Assembly: GCA_025451335.1 (NCBI GenBank)
Contig: JANWKO010000202.1
Span: 1 to 34,644 of the forward strand
Length of the DNA stretch: 34,644 nt
Direction of reading: 5' to 3'
Source: Gammaproteobacteria bacterium
GTDB taxonomy: Bacteria > Pseudomonadota > Gammaproteobacteria > DSM-16500
Part shown: piece by piece, positions 19,001 to 25,482 of the stretch
Layout of the letters: every line of letters starts with the position of its first letter
Position numbering within the stretch: the stretch's first letter is position 1
The notes under the pieces: model-generated
Told to the model about the DNA's origin: nothing
Seen by the model: the letters and a program-made list of their open reading frames with translations, nothing else
Databases searched by the model: none
Translations under genes and position numbers: made by a program

Positions 19001-19277
19001 ACACGAGCAATCTCTGTCACTCGATAAAAGAGATATTATTAAAAGAATAGGACAAATTTTAAATATCGATTTACTTAAGGTCCCTAAGAACACAAGCCTA
19101 CTTGCACTTGGCATCGATTCATTACAGTTTGCTGAAATCCAAAGTTTAATTAGTCATACAACACATGAAATTATAAATAGTGCTGACTTAAGTAATATGA
19201 CAGTTGCCGAATTAAATGAAAGATTTGGAAATAATGAGAATATAATTAAAAATCCTAAAGCAATCACAGAACACTAA
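13002..19277 (+). CDS. Type I polyketide synthase, single highly reducing module KS-AT-DH-cMT-ER-KR-ACP
   Basis: A 2091-residue synthase. I prefer ATG 13002 to ATG 12996 because AGGGA ends at 12995, leaving a six-base spacer. Domains and catalytic residues (numbered from 13002): ketosynthase with Cys167 (DTACASS), His301 (HGTGT) and His337; acyltransferase with Ser556 (GYSAGE); dehydratase with His830 and Asp975 (first motif HKVDNNPIFP, Gly replaced by Asn); C-methyltransferase with EIGTGTG at 1177-1183; enoyl reductase with HGGTGAVGQAA near 1577-1587; ketoreductase with GGLGGFG at 1779-1785 and Tyr1916; carrier protein with Ser2040 (GIDSL). This order matches fungal highly reducing iterative synthases. 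There is no loading domain, docking region or thioesterase, so iterative use and release by another enzyme are inferred. Product: a reduced, possibly alpha-methylated chain. Confidence 0.95.
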   Translation: MTRLNGKQISIIGYALRLPESNNPLEFHTNLLNKINMVTRDDRRWIPGYKNTPEYFGKIKQSLDEFDNIFFGIHGKQAEKLDPQLRLFLETTHEALIDAAILPNEIKGSEAGVYISSPFCDSMTYYLLETEKMSGYEITGCAQSMYANRLSFYYDIHGPSYHIDTACASSLTALHQALNDLKSGRCEFALVAASSIFINPGLTVGFNNLKMLSPDGFCKTFDKNANGYTRSEGVVTIVLTTNPKFVRYAPYAKILASHINTCGYNEKGIIYPNHIWQTELYKKITHDTKTYPSEVKYIECHGTGTVAGDTEEVTGIQNFFGDRKDLIVGSVKACMGHGEGVSGLAGLSKVLLSYETQTIYPQLHLEDRIPILGNLQVMVEPLKWKGGKAIINSFGFGGANASILIENVRQPRKKQKKPWHSLYFISSRTKEGLYQLKRELEKHPQQIPVFKDERYSWHEVVGIPDDPQIVEIENRPLYFIFSGNGSQWKGMGLSLINASSLFKKTIYKCGKDIPLLLEKGWQGPLNATRVLVAIQIGLVELIKSLGIKASGYVGYSAGEIAAGYASGATTLQETMAIAEARGRASEDITPGMMASVGLSQEAIQTYLINANKVCVACINSPRNITLSGDKNQLLEILQQLNNQEIFIREINTENVPYHSLLIDKNNVKSHLKNTVKKSKNRNKTWISAIQDYHPKTFTEAYHVESVTRAVDFMGAMNQIPNNAIALEIGPHAALRAIIRDCVPDIKYVSLLSRNENDLETFKKGIGRLWTLGVDIKVIPDKIRPPLSVRSKQTAWQRENFPIPRENSRERKYKKTFHFDLQNKDHYLLDHKVDNNPIFPATGYVYLFWQSFSEDQKDAKIVCIDNLKILRSVPLVGEAIKLDVFCPISGEYEITFNNEMIAKAKLSFKEQSTSPSTIPELNKNDEIDARTFYRFSNNIGLNYGKDFQTISKAFVHDNGGYFYFIYEFKHWISFLDGMLQASLLCNTSKELRLPTYIRHIELSENKAEHMVFNAYVNSISCGEILIEGMVTTRAPKKKINEPVIFQKEHFLLQGTTQMNEDQSNYVNEILHYGINKFKSIQDQLTEPHHEKIKQIVKHYQYEVNSECLAQFSDQPYFKLLEDCYKNVDALIQAPITTIANSPHYADNYHKDFSIDISFLEKCMSVIRENSQHKINLFEIGTGTGGFLKQIGHCLTQQDMIVCSDITPNRIIHNDITSQFKINYEIFDLNKEMSPEMTAIIGKADLIAASNALHVANNIESTLQSFYDLMKPGAFMLLFEMTSSWALPLFGLDKSAWNFNDEREFGLWLSHDSWKKLFETVKFKLICDCTDRNKFSCIYLIRKPFSNQYEIKNSPSIPYNEEWSDQIKNSKGPFIFCHHAPGGMAGFSRSLTKEGKRSISLCAENPELVMNKVMENALATNIVINDQLYTQCYVPETFETVSPKDIHFHIEVNELYKENRFKFVKNKPRSGKLSKVAFAAMNFRDVMLASGKITKESYLGRSKESSGFGIEFSGICDGIKVMGVALDSFANFVNSDLIWNVPENMSLEDAATIPVAYLTCYYSFFERAKIQPHYKVLIHGGTGAVGQAAIRIALDIGCEVFATCQQSKRDYLKLLFPSLDDAHISDSRSTQFEKQILGQTKGKGVDIILNSLADDKLQAGLRCLAQHGYFIEIGKYDLMLNTQIGMQVLLPNTTICGIDLDQILNDESTMTRLATLLTDGLMRGVVKPLDYKIFKCDELQDAFRYLGGSHHLGKVLIDMQGFRPPEIENRFYTYGAQLIVGGLGGFGMALAEWLVERGATHIILVSRKGIVNGEQKLFVKRLQNKNIKVDITTHDLTNHNDAKQFFEELPPLTGIYHLSVVLNDVLFDGMTKDKWEETVNSKITIGIQLDQCSRHHPIQQFVCFSSISSLGNAGQSNYAFSNNYLENLCYARKNVGLPALAIQWGGVDNVGIVANKDPEYIKLYAQSLGMSLQSIDSCLDYLETCMLKENVVNLVYQPFKIKHEQSLSLDKRDIIKRIGQILNIDLLKVPKNTSLLALGIDSLQFAEIQSLISHTTHEIINSADLSNMTVAELNERFGNNENIIKNPKAITEH

Positions 19278-19409
19278 TATTATTTAAATATTTTATTTGA
19301 TGAATATCTATTTTATTAAAGCGCAACCGGAGAATATAATCAACTGAAAATTCATTGAATCAATGTCTGCTTTATTTGCTCCACTTTTATCAATCGTATC
19401 GTATTATCT
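19278..19409. other. AT-rich stretch after the polyketide synthase
   Basis: This lies between the polyketide synthase stop and the right-hand insertion-sequence relic. It is AT-rich, with no gene and no clear rho-independent terminator. It may include decayed interior of the insertion element. Confidence 0.3.
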
Positions 19410-19581
19410 TCTTTATCTAAAGCGCGATAGCTTAAAGAATAGAAGACATACCTACGAACAACCATTATATGATTTCCTTAATGAAATGCCTGCCTTTAAA
19501 GCTAATCATAAAACTTGTTATTGGATAGTTTTTAAGCGGCAAATTTTACCAGGTTATGAGGGTTTGCGACCGAATCGGAAC
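19410..19581 (-). mobile_element. Degraded IS6-family (IS26-like) element, right copy
   Basis: On the minus strand, from ATG at 19509, the frame reads MISFKGRHFIKEII. After a one-base frameshift it continues as MVVRRYVFYSLSYRALDKE. Together these match the IS6 transposase N-terminus (FKGRHF..DIIL..VRWYxRYSLSYRDLEE). Similarity then fades and the catalytic DDE part is absent. About 72 bases upstream of the ATG lies an end-like sequence, complement of 19560-19581, containing GGTCGCAAA as in the left copy. The DNA aligns to 2202-2371 over about 120 bases at an estimated 75% identity, in the same orientation. The plus-strand open frame across this region (19363-19590) is antisense to the transposase relic and is not a gene. 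Confidence 0.7.
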
Positions 19582-19860
19582 ATGGGCTAGTTATGCACTA
19601 GAGACTCACTGCACTAGTATCTAATGCAAATGTTAGAATAATGGCATAATCTAGAAATGGAATAAAAAAAATTATATAATTTAATATATGTTTATTCTAT
19701 GTGCATTGAAAAATTCTTTCAACATTTTCTTTATTTATCAGTGCTAAAATAATAATAAGAGTAAATATTAAGATTTGTTCGACATTTCATAGCTGAGCTT
19801 ACAATCGTCCTATTCGATTAAGTTGTTATTAGAAATGTCGACAGATCCTAGGATAAAGCC
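19582..19860. other. Non-coding region and leader before the L,D-transpeptidase gene
   Basis: AT-rich, no gene. Just before the gene, TCGACATTTC (19779-19788) and GAAATGTCGA (19832-19841) are perfect complements. They enclose a smaller AATCG/CGATT hairpin (19803-19819), so a transcript starting upstream would fold into a long stem ending ten bases before the AGGAT ribosome site. A regulatory role is possible but unsupported beyond the pairing. Confidence 0.35.
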
Positions 19861-21072
19861 ATGAGCAGGATGTTCATGCAACGCCTAGCAATATTAGTTT
19901 TTGTGGTCCTTTTTGTCATTGGACAAACAACCACAATTACACTTGCGTATCGAAATTCATCGGTCATCCCATCACAAAATCTAGCTAGCAAAAACTTTTG
20001 GCAGCTAAATCAAGCTCTCGCATTTTACCAAAAAGCCAGTCAACAATATTGGCCCATGATACCTTCTCACCCTTCTGTCATAAAGTTGGGAACAAAAAGT
20101 CATTCCGTTTTAATTTTACGAGAACGCTTGCTGATGACAGGTGATTTATCACCTTATGATGATCAAGGTGGATCGCGTTATGATTATCGCTTGCGAGAAG
20201 CGATTTTAAGTTTTCAAGAACGACATGGACTCAAGGCGGATGGAGCGATAGGAAACGACACGCGTAATGAATTAAATGTTTCACCTGCCGTACGCATGCA
20301 ACAAATTGCTTTGAATATGCAACGTTGGGCTGCATTATCATCGAAATTAAAAAATGATGATCGTTTTATCATTGTCAACATTCCTGATTTTCATATGCAT
20401 CTTTATGAAAATCATCACAGAATACTTTCTTTACGCGCAATTGTTGGTAAACCAGATTTACAAACGCCGGAAATTGCTTCTAAAATTACACGCATTGTTT
20501 TTAATCCTTATTGGAATATTCCGAACAAAATTGCGAAAAAAGATATCGCGCCTAAAATGCTTGAAGATCCAGGATATCTCCATAGAATGCATATTAGAAT
20601 TTTTAAAACGGAAGATGATGATTCTGGCCAAATCACCCCTGGTCGTGTGAATTGGGAATCTGCAGCAGAAAGTGGCTTGATTTATCACTTGCGTCAAGAT
20701 CCTGGTCCGGATAATGCTTTAGGACAAGTGAAATTTGAATTTCAAAATTCGCATGATGTGTACATGCATGATACTTCAGCAAAAAACTTATTTGAAACCG
20801 ATATTCGTGATTACAGTCATGGTTGCATTCGCTTAGAAAATCCTTTTGCATTAGTAAATTATTTAATGAAAGATAGTCCAAATTGGAGTGAAGAACGACT
20901 GCAAGAAATATTAGCTACAGGAAAAACAAGATACGTCAAAGTACCTGTACCTATTCCTATTTTTGTTACCTATATTACGACCTGGGTAGATGAAGAAGGT
21001 CGCTTAAATTTTCGCAATGATGTATACAATCTTGATCAAATTAATTCTGAAGATAATCAGGAAATTTGGTGA
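19861..21072 (+). CDS. L,D-transpeptidase, YcbB/LdtD-like, with peptidoglycan-binding domain
   Basis: A 403-residue exported enzyme. Residues 1-30 form a signal peptide or membrane anchor (QRLAILVFVVLFVIG). A peptidoglycan-binding-like domain follows (about 75-135: LREAILSFQERHGLKADGAI). Then comes a YkuD catalytic domain (about 170-345) with HDTSAKNLF and the signature SHGCIR, where Cys322 is the nucleophile. It should form 3-3 cross-links in peptidoglycan or attach proteins to it in the periplasm. It is shorter than E. coli YcbB (about 615 residues), lacking part of the N-terminal region, but the core order is the same. The start is ATG with AGGAT about nine bases upstream. It stands alone, converging on the flavoprotein gene at 21226, and lies just outside the insertion-sequence-bracketed cluster. 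Confidence 0.9.
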   Translation: MSRMFMQRLAILVFVVLFVIGQTTTITLAYRNSSVIPSQNLASKNFWQLNQALAFYQKASQQYWPMIPSHPSVIKLGTKSHSVLILRERLLMTGDLSPYDDQGGSRYDYRLREAILSFQERHGLKADGAIGNDTRNELNVSPAVRMQQIALNMQRWAALSSKLKNDDRFIIVNIPDFHMHLYENHHRILSLRAIVGKPDLQTPEIASKITRIVFNPYWNIPNKIAKKDIAPKMLEDPGYLHRMHIRIFKTEDDDSGQITPGRVNWESAAESGLIYHLRQDPGPDNALGQVKFEFQNSHDVYMHDTSAKNLFETDIRDYSHGCIRLENPFALVNYLMKDSPNWSEERLQEILATGKTRYVKVPVPIPIFVTYITTWVDEEGRLNFRNDVYNLDQINSEDNQEIW

Positions 21073-21225
21073 ATTAATTTTGGAAGTTCGATTTCAAAAT
21101 CCTGCTCTTTGTAATCCAATTAAAAGTCATTAGATGGCACAAAGATATCCATAAAAATGTAAATGAAAAGCACCCCGCCGCCTATAGCAGCGAAATGCTT
21201 CGTCATGAATGCTAATATCATGAAT

Positions 21226-23025
21226 TCATCTTAATTTTAAACCCACATATTCACCAATGAGAAAATTCGACTTTTCCTCTTCTGGAATAGCAACGCTTAA
21301 TAAGCGTTTAGTTTGTTCACCATATTGAGTTTCAAATAAAACAGTTCTTGTATATATATCTCTAATAATTCGATGAAGTTCCTCTGAGAGTTTTTTACCT
21401 TTTTGAGTTGGTAAATGTAGAGGTATATCAATTTCTTTTTCATCTTTGCATTCTTTTAACTCTAAAGAAGTTCTTCTTACAATCGCTTCGGCTGACTCCA
21501 CAATCGGAAAGCCAAGATACGACCAGAAAGAATAATGTGGACTGCGCTCTGCTTTACGCTTTTCTAAGTTGAGATTTTTACAGTAAGCGAGATGTAGTAG
21601 CGAATAAATAGAGTTAAAATCATAAGACAAATTTTCGTCTGTCAATTTATTGAGAAGATTGTTGCTTAACCGATAAAAATCTAAATCCGATGATCTTGCA
21701 TTCTTATTAATATATTTTATCAAAGGCAGGAGATTAACATGATAACTTGCTTCAAAAATTGGGTTAGATTCACTTAAACTATAATCTCGAATACTTTTAA
21801 TGGGTAGTGTTGAATAATAGGCTGATTTAACAATTTTTTCATTTTTACTGATTTTATTATTTGCCTGATTAACTAAATCCGATCCTTTTCTAAATGTTTT
21901 TTCCAATAATTGATTGTATTGATTAAGAAAGTCACTTATACCTTTTTCATTTCCATCCGTGATTAAATGATAATGCGAAATGATCATTTTTGCTAATATA
22001 GTCGCTGCATCTATGCCTAAATTTAATCCTGTCATAAAAGCAAAACCGCATGCAGCATCCCCAATTAATAAAAGAATTAAATTTTTATCAAAGTCGGAAA
22101 ACTGCTTACTCGTGTATATTGATAAATTAGTTTTATTAATGGTTGCAGAAAGAGGAACAATTCCAGTATCGTCTCCTCGTTGATTTACCCATTTATTAAT
22201 CGCATCCCTTAATTTTTTAGGGATGTTATAGGTTAGCGGCAATAGATTTTTAGCATTGACTCCATTCAAACGAGAATCGTTAAATGTTTCATCATCCACT
22301 AAAAAACGCAGAGTTATCTGTGAATTCAATTCACCAGGTTGTCTTTTGATATGCTCTAGACAGAGAAAGCCGTTAAGAAGTAGTTGTGTAGTAAAGTTTT
22401 CAAAGGCACCCATCGTACGAGCTTCACCTTCAACCTGATATTTAACTTCTATCATATTTCTCAAGTCAGTTTTTGTGGTGGGATTTTTTTTATCATCTAC
22501 AATTAATTGACGGACTGTGCTACGTGAACCATCTGCACCAATAATCATTTTGCAATTTAATTCTTCTACTCCTACTACAAATTTTTTATTTGCTAATTTT
22601 TCAACGGCTTCTCTCGTTTTAAATTCCGAATGATTTTCTAACTTTTTGTATTCTTCCCGAGTAATAAATTCTTTATAGATAATTTTAATCTTGCGCTTTT
22701 TTACATGTTCTACTAAACATGTTTCTAACGTTTTAATAGGGATATCTATATTATTTGTTTTAGCAATTCGTTTTGCTTGTCCAGCTGCGACCAATCGCAT
22801 TATGTCTTGTTTAATTTCTTCATTTTTTATGGTTTCAAGATCTAATTTAAGATTTTGTGTACGCTCATACTGTTTGTGTCGTTCATACATCACGACCGAT
22901 ATATCTTGTTGCGCTATTTTTGCCTGATCAATTAATTCGCAAGCCAAAATGCAACCAACTGGGCCCGCGCCTACAATACCGATGTCATAAGTAGATGATT
23001 CTTTGTGTTCAGTTGAGGATCTCAT
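21226..23025 (-). CDS. FAD-dependent monooxygenase-like protein with helical C-terminal extension
   Basis: A 599-residue flavoprotein of the PHBH/UbiH-type (FAD_binding_3) fold. It has the N-terminal dinucleotide motif GIVGAGPVGCILACEL, the DG motif IGADGSRSTVRQL in the first third, and the GD motif LLIGDAACGFAFMTGLNLG in the middle, where FAD ribityl contacts are expected. The usual family length is about 380-450. The additional C-terminal 200 or so residues are charged and helical and resemble nothing I recognise. A hydroxylation reaction using NAD(P)H and oxygen is likely; the substrate is unknown. AAGGT six bases upstream supports the ATG start at 23025. It is not obviously co-transcribed with any neighbour. 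Given the neighbouring effector-like genes, a host-directed flavoprotein is one speculative option. Confidence 0.75.
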   Translation of the reverse strand: MRSSTEHKESSTYDIGIVGAGPVGCILACELIDQAKIAQQDISVVMYERHKQYERTQNLKLDLETIKNEEIKQDIMRLVAAGQAKRIAKTNNIDIPIKTLETCLVEHVKKRKIKIIYKEFITREEYKKLENHSEFKTREAVEKLANKKFVVGVEELNCKMIIGADGSRSTVRQLIVDDKKNPTTKTDLRNMIEVKYQVEGEARTMGAFENFTTQLLLNGFLCLEHIKRQPGELNSQITLRFLVDDETFNDSRLNGVNAKNLLPLTYNIPKKLRDAINKWVNQRGDDTGIVPLSATINKTNLSIYTSKQFSDFDKNLILLLIGDAACGFAFMTGLNLGIDAATILAKMIISHYHLITDGNEKGISDFLNQYNQLLEKTFRKGSDLVNQANNKISKNEKIVKSAYYSTLPIKSIRDYSLSESNPIFEASYHVNLLPLIKYINKNARSSDLDFYRLSNNLLNKLTDENLSYDFNSIYSLLHLAYCKNLNLEKRKAERSPHYSFWSYLGFPIVESAEAIVRRTSLELKECKDEKEIDIPLHLPTQKGKKLSEELHRIIRDIYTRTVLFETQYGEQTKRLLSVAIPEEEKSNFLIGEYVGLKLR

Positions 23026-23213
23026 GGTGTACCTTCTTCATTTCAATAAATATACGTACGATAGCTTTATTTTTTAGGGAAAAATACCGTATAGATTACT
23101 AGTAATGCGCAAAAGGTAAACATACTAGCAAAGTAAAGCTGTTAAATCTAAAACAATTTTGATTCACATCTCAAACTAGAAGATTTTTTTAAATAAATCT
23201 ATTATATAATTAA

Positions 23214-24185
23214 ATGATTCTCATGAAGGTTGAAAAAATATTTGTTATGTCATTAAATTCTACAGAAATCATTTATATCGCTCATCCCGATTATTTAAAC
23301 GAACTAAAAGACGAATTAGGAACCTTTTCCCAGATAATGGGTAATTTAGTTTTTTCCTCTGTTAAAAAAAATGATATTTGTTTTGCGAACGACGTTTGGT
23401 TAAATCCAACAATAGTTAAATTTGAGTCAATTTCAGAAGCCGCTAAAATTTTAAGAGCGGCCGGTAAATATTGGTATTTAAATCCTATCGAAAATATACG
23501 TCGCTCGCATTTGATCGCAAGCGAACTTCGCAAACTTCCGCCTTTATCACACACCTTTCCCATTTTAAATCCGTTACCTGATATAGGTTGCTTTAGTTTG
23601 ATTGATAAAAACACGTTGGTATTCAGTAGTCAGCGCTGGAAAAGACCCCCTTTGGGTGATTTTCAATTTATTGAAGATAAAAAAAATCCGCCTAATCGTG
23701 CCTATCTTAAACTATGGGAAGCTCTTTCCCTGCTTGAGCATAATCCAAAACCGGGCGAAACAGTATTAGATCTCGGTGCCTCGCCAGGTGGATGGACTTA
23801 TGTTATGCAATCTTTTGGCGCGCATGTCACTGCAATTGATAAAGCCCCTTTGGCTGCGCATATTGTGAAACTACCAAATATTACTTATTTGAAACAAAGT
23901 GCTTTTGCACTGGATCCGAATGATATACCAGATAAAATTGATTGGTTATTGAGTGATGTCGCTTGTTATCCTGAGCGCCTTTATGAATTAGCGATGAAAT
24001 GGATTACTGCTAACAAAGCTAAGCAAATGATTTTGACTATAAAATTACAAGGTGAAACCAATTTCAGTATGATTCAAAAATTTCAATCTATCCCAGGCGG
24101 AAGAGTGATTCATCTTTTGAATAATAAGCATGAGGCTACATTTTTTTATCCAGCTTCAGATCGATTGTTATTAGACATCCGTTAA
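23214..24185 (+). CDS. RlmM-like 2'-O-ribose RNA methyltransferase
   Basis: A 323-residue SAM-dependent methyltransferase of the FtsJ/RlmM group. Motif I is DLGASPGGWT from residue 186. The K-D-K-E-type tetrad of ribose 2'-O-methyltransferases can be followed in LSDVACYP (Asp), LTIKLQGE (Lys) and NKHEATFF (Glu). RlmM methylates C2498 of 23S rRNA in E. coli (366 residues). This protein is somewhat shorter, with an N-terminal RNA-binding-like half, so the exact target nucleotide is uncertain. No convincing ribosome site precedes ATG 23214; ATG 23223 and 23247 are in-frame alternatives. It diverges from the flavoprotein gene across an AT-rich gap of about 190 bases and converges on the WD40 gene. 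Confidence 0.75.
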   Translation: MILMKVEKIFVMSLNSTEIIYIAHPDYLNELKDELGTFSQIMGNLVFSSVKKNDICFANDVWLNPTIVKFESISEAAKILRAAGKYWYLNPIENIRRSHLIASELRKLPPLSHTFPILNPLPDIGCFSLIDKNTLVFSSQRWKRPPLGDFQFIEDKKNPPNRAYLKLWEALSLLEHNPKPGETVLDLGASPGGWTYVMQSFGAHVTAIDKAPLAAHIVKLPNITYLKQSAFALDPNDIPDKIDWLLSDVACYPERLYELAMKWITANKAKQMILTIKLQGETNFSMIQKFQSIPGGRVIHLLNNKHEATFFYPASDRLLLDIR

Positions 24186-24257
24186 AAAAGTACTATGAAT
24201 CATCAATAGAGTAGAAGAAGTGGCGTCAATTGTCTTACAAATTGTTTAATTTATTGA

Positions 24258-25451
24258 TTAAGGTGTATTTATAGCACACGATGCGTCAATGAAAGCGATT
24301 TCCTCTTTGGTGTATGCCTTAGCTGCTTTAAATAAGCTAGAATAATTTTCTGAATATCCCATATATCCAAATATAATATTATTAAGTTCAGGGATTAATG
24401 GTGTTGAAGTGGAAATCGTTGCTACTTTTTTCTGGATATAATCTTTGACACAATTAAATTCTAGAATACCCAAATTTCCTTCATATGTTACATAACCTAT
24501 TTTTCCGTTTGAGCATGGAATAAAATATTCTATTCCAGAATCCTTTTCTTTTAAATTAATAGATGTGATAAATTGTTGTCTTGGTACATTCCAAAGACTC
24601 ATTTCTCCACCTCCGCCTGAAACAACTAAATGTTCTTCATCTAACAATTCGACAGCAGGAGCATATAACGCTACGCCACAGTGTGAACCAAAACGACTCA
24701 ATAAACCAACACGATTAATAATTCCATTTTCATCCACTTTCCAGACAACAACGGCATCATTATTTCCACATCGAGTCAGACTAACAAAATCGCCTGTCTT
24801 ACTTTGATTGAGGGGATATAAACTCAAATCACTAGCAGCAAATGGAAATTTTTTATAATTTCCATTTTTAAAGTTCCATGATCTAAAACAACCAAGATCT
24901 TCCTCAAAATCTATCGCAAAAGATTTATTAACTAGTGTGATCATATTATTGCGATAGTCACATCCAGATGCATTAATTGCTGATAACAAAGTCAATTTAC
25001 CATTGTCAATTTTCCAGATTTGTAATTTATTTCTATGTCGAGTAATAAGATTCCCTTCTGATGATACCGCGATAGATAATACATGCAACTCACATCGTTG
25101 CGTCAAAATACATTCTTTTTTTGCGATGTCCCAAATTCGAATGTTATGATCTGAATGGCTATATGTAGCAAGATGCGTTCCAAAAATTTCTATCATAGCA
25201 TCACAGGAAACCTTTTGATCTAAGTCAAAACTTGTTTTAGTTTCAAGATTCCAGATATGGATAATATTTCTGTTATTTATTAATGAAACAATGGCAGCTT
25301 GACTATTTGCTAGCGGCACCACACTATTTGCTCTACCTTGATGTGTGTCCCAACTGGAATAAGCTGCCATATGTTTATTTTCTGATTTACTTTCGATTCG
25401 TTGCATTTTGTTGACCGTTCTAATTGTAATGCATGGAATAACACTCTCCAT
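24258..25451 (-). CDS. WD40-repeat (beta-propeller) protein, possible effector
   Basis: A 397-residue protein with repeated WD40-like blades ending in Trp-Asp/Asn-like pairs: IHIWNLET, IRIWDIAK, LQIWKIDN, VVWKVDEN and MSLWNVPR. It has no signal peptide. The last 50 residues leave the propeller with a segment LIPELNNIIFGYMG that loosely resembles the LPxEL..I..YL start of F-box domains; this is suggestive only. WD40 proteins are scaffolds for protein complexes and are common among eukaryote-like proteins of Legionellales. The ATG start at 25451 lies inside a perfect inverted repeat (25428-25456), and AGGA is 19 bases away, so the start is uncertain; in-frame ATGs at 25406 and 25370 are alternatives. 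It is the last of three same-strand effector-like genes, 31 bases after the ankyrin gene. Confidence 0.8.
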   Translation of the reverse strand: MESVIPCITIRTVNKMQRIESKSENKHMAAYSSWDTHQGRANSVVPLANSQAAIVSLINNRNIIHIWNLETKTSFDLDQKVSCDAMIEIFGTHLATYSHSDHNIRIWDIAKKECILTQRCELHVLSIAVSSEGNLITRHRNKLQIWKIDNGKLTLLSAINASGCDYRNNMITLVNKSFAIDFEEDLGCFRSWNFKNGNYKKFPFAASDLSLYPLNQSKTGDFVSLTRCGNNDAVVVWKVDENGIINRVGLLSRFGSHCGVALYAPAVELLDEEHLVVSGGGGEMSLWNVPRQQFITSINLKEKDSGIEYFIPCSNGKIGYVTYEGNLGILEFNCVKDYIQKKVATISTSTPLIPELNNIIFGYMGYSENYSSLFKAAKAYTKEEIAFIDASCAINTP

Positions 25452-25456
25452 GCATT
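25428..25456. repeat. Perfect 10-bp inverted repeat over the WD40 gene start
   Basis: AATGCATGGA (25428-25437) and TCCATGCATT (25447-25456) are separated by nine bases. If transcribed, the hairpin would contain the annotated ATG and could hide it from ribosomes. Alternatively it is an operator and translation starts further downstream. Confidence 0.45.
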
Positions 25457-25482
25457 TACGTGGGAAGGCGTCCTTTATTGAC

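Noticed and set aside
19363-19590. 75-codon plus-strand open frame downstream of the polyketide synthase
   Set aside because: It is antisense to the IS6-like transposase relic, lacks a ribosome site, and its homologous stretch near 2221-2371 is not open in that frame.
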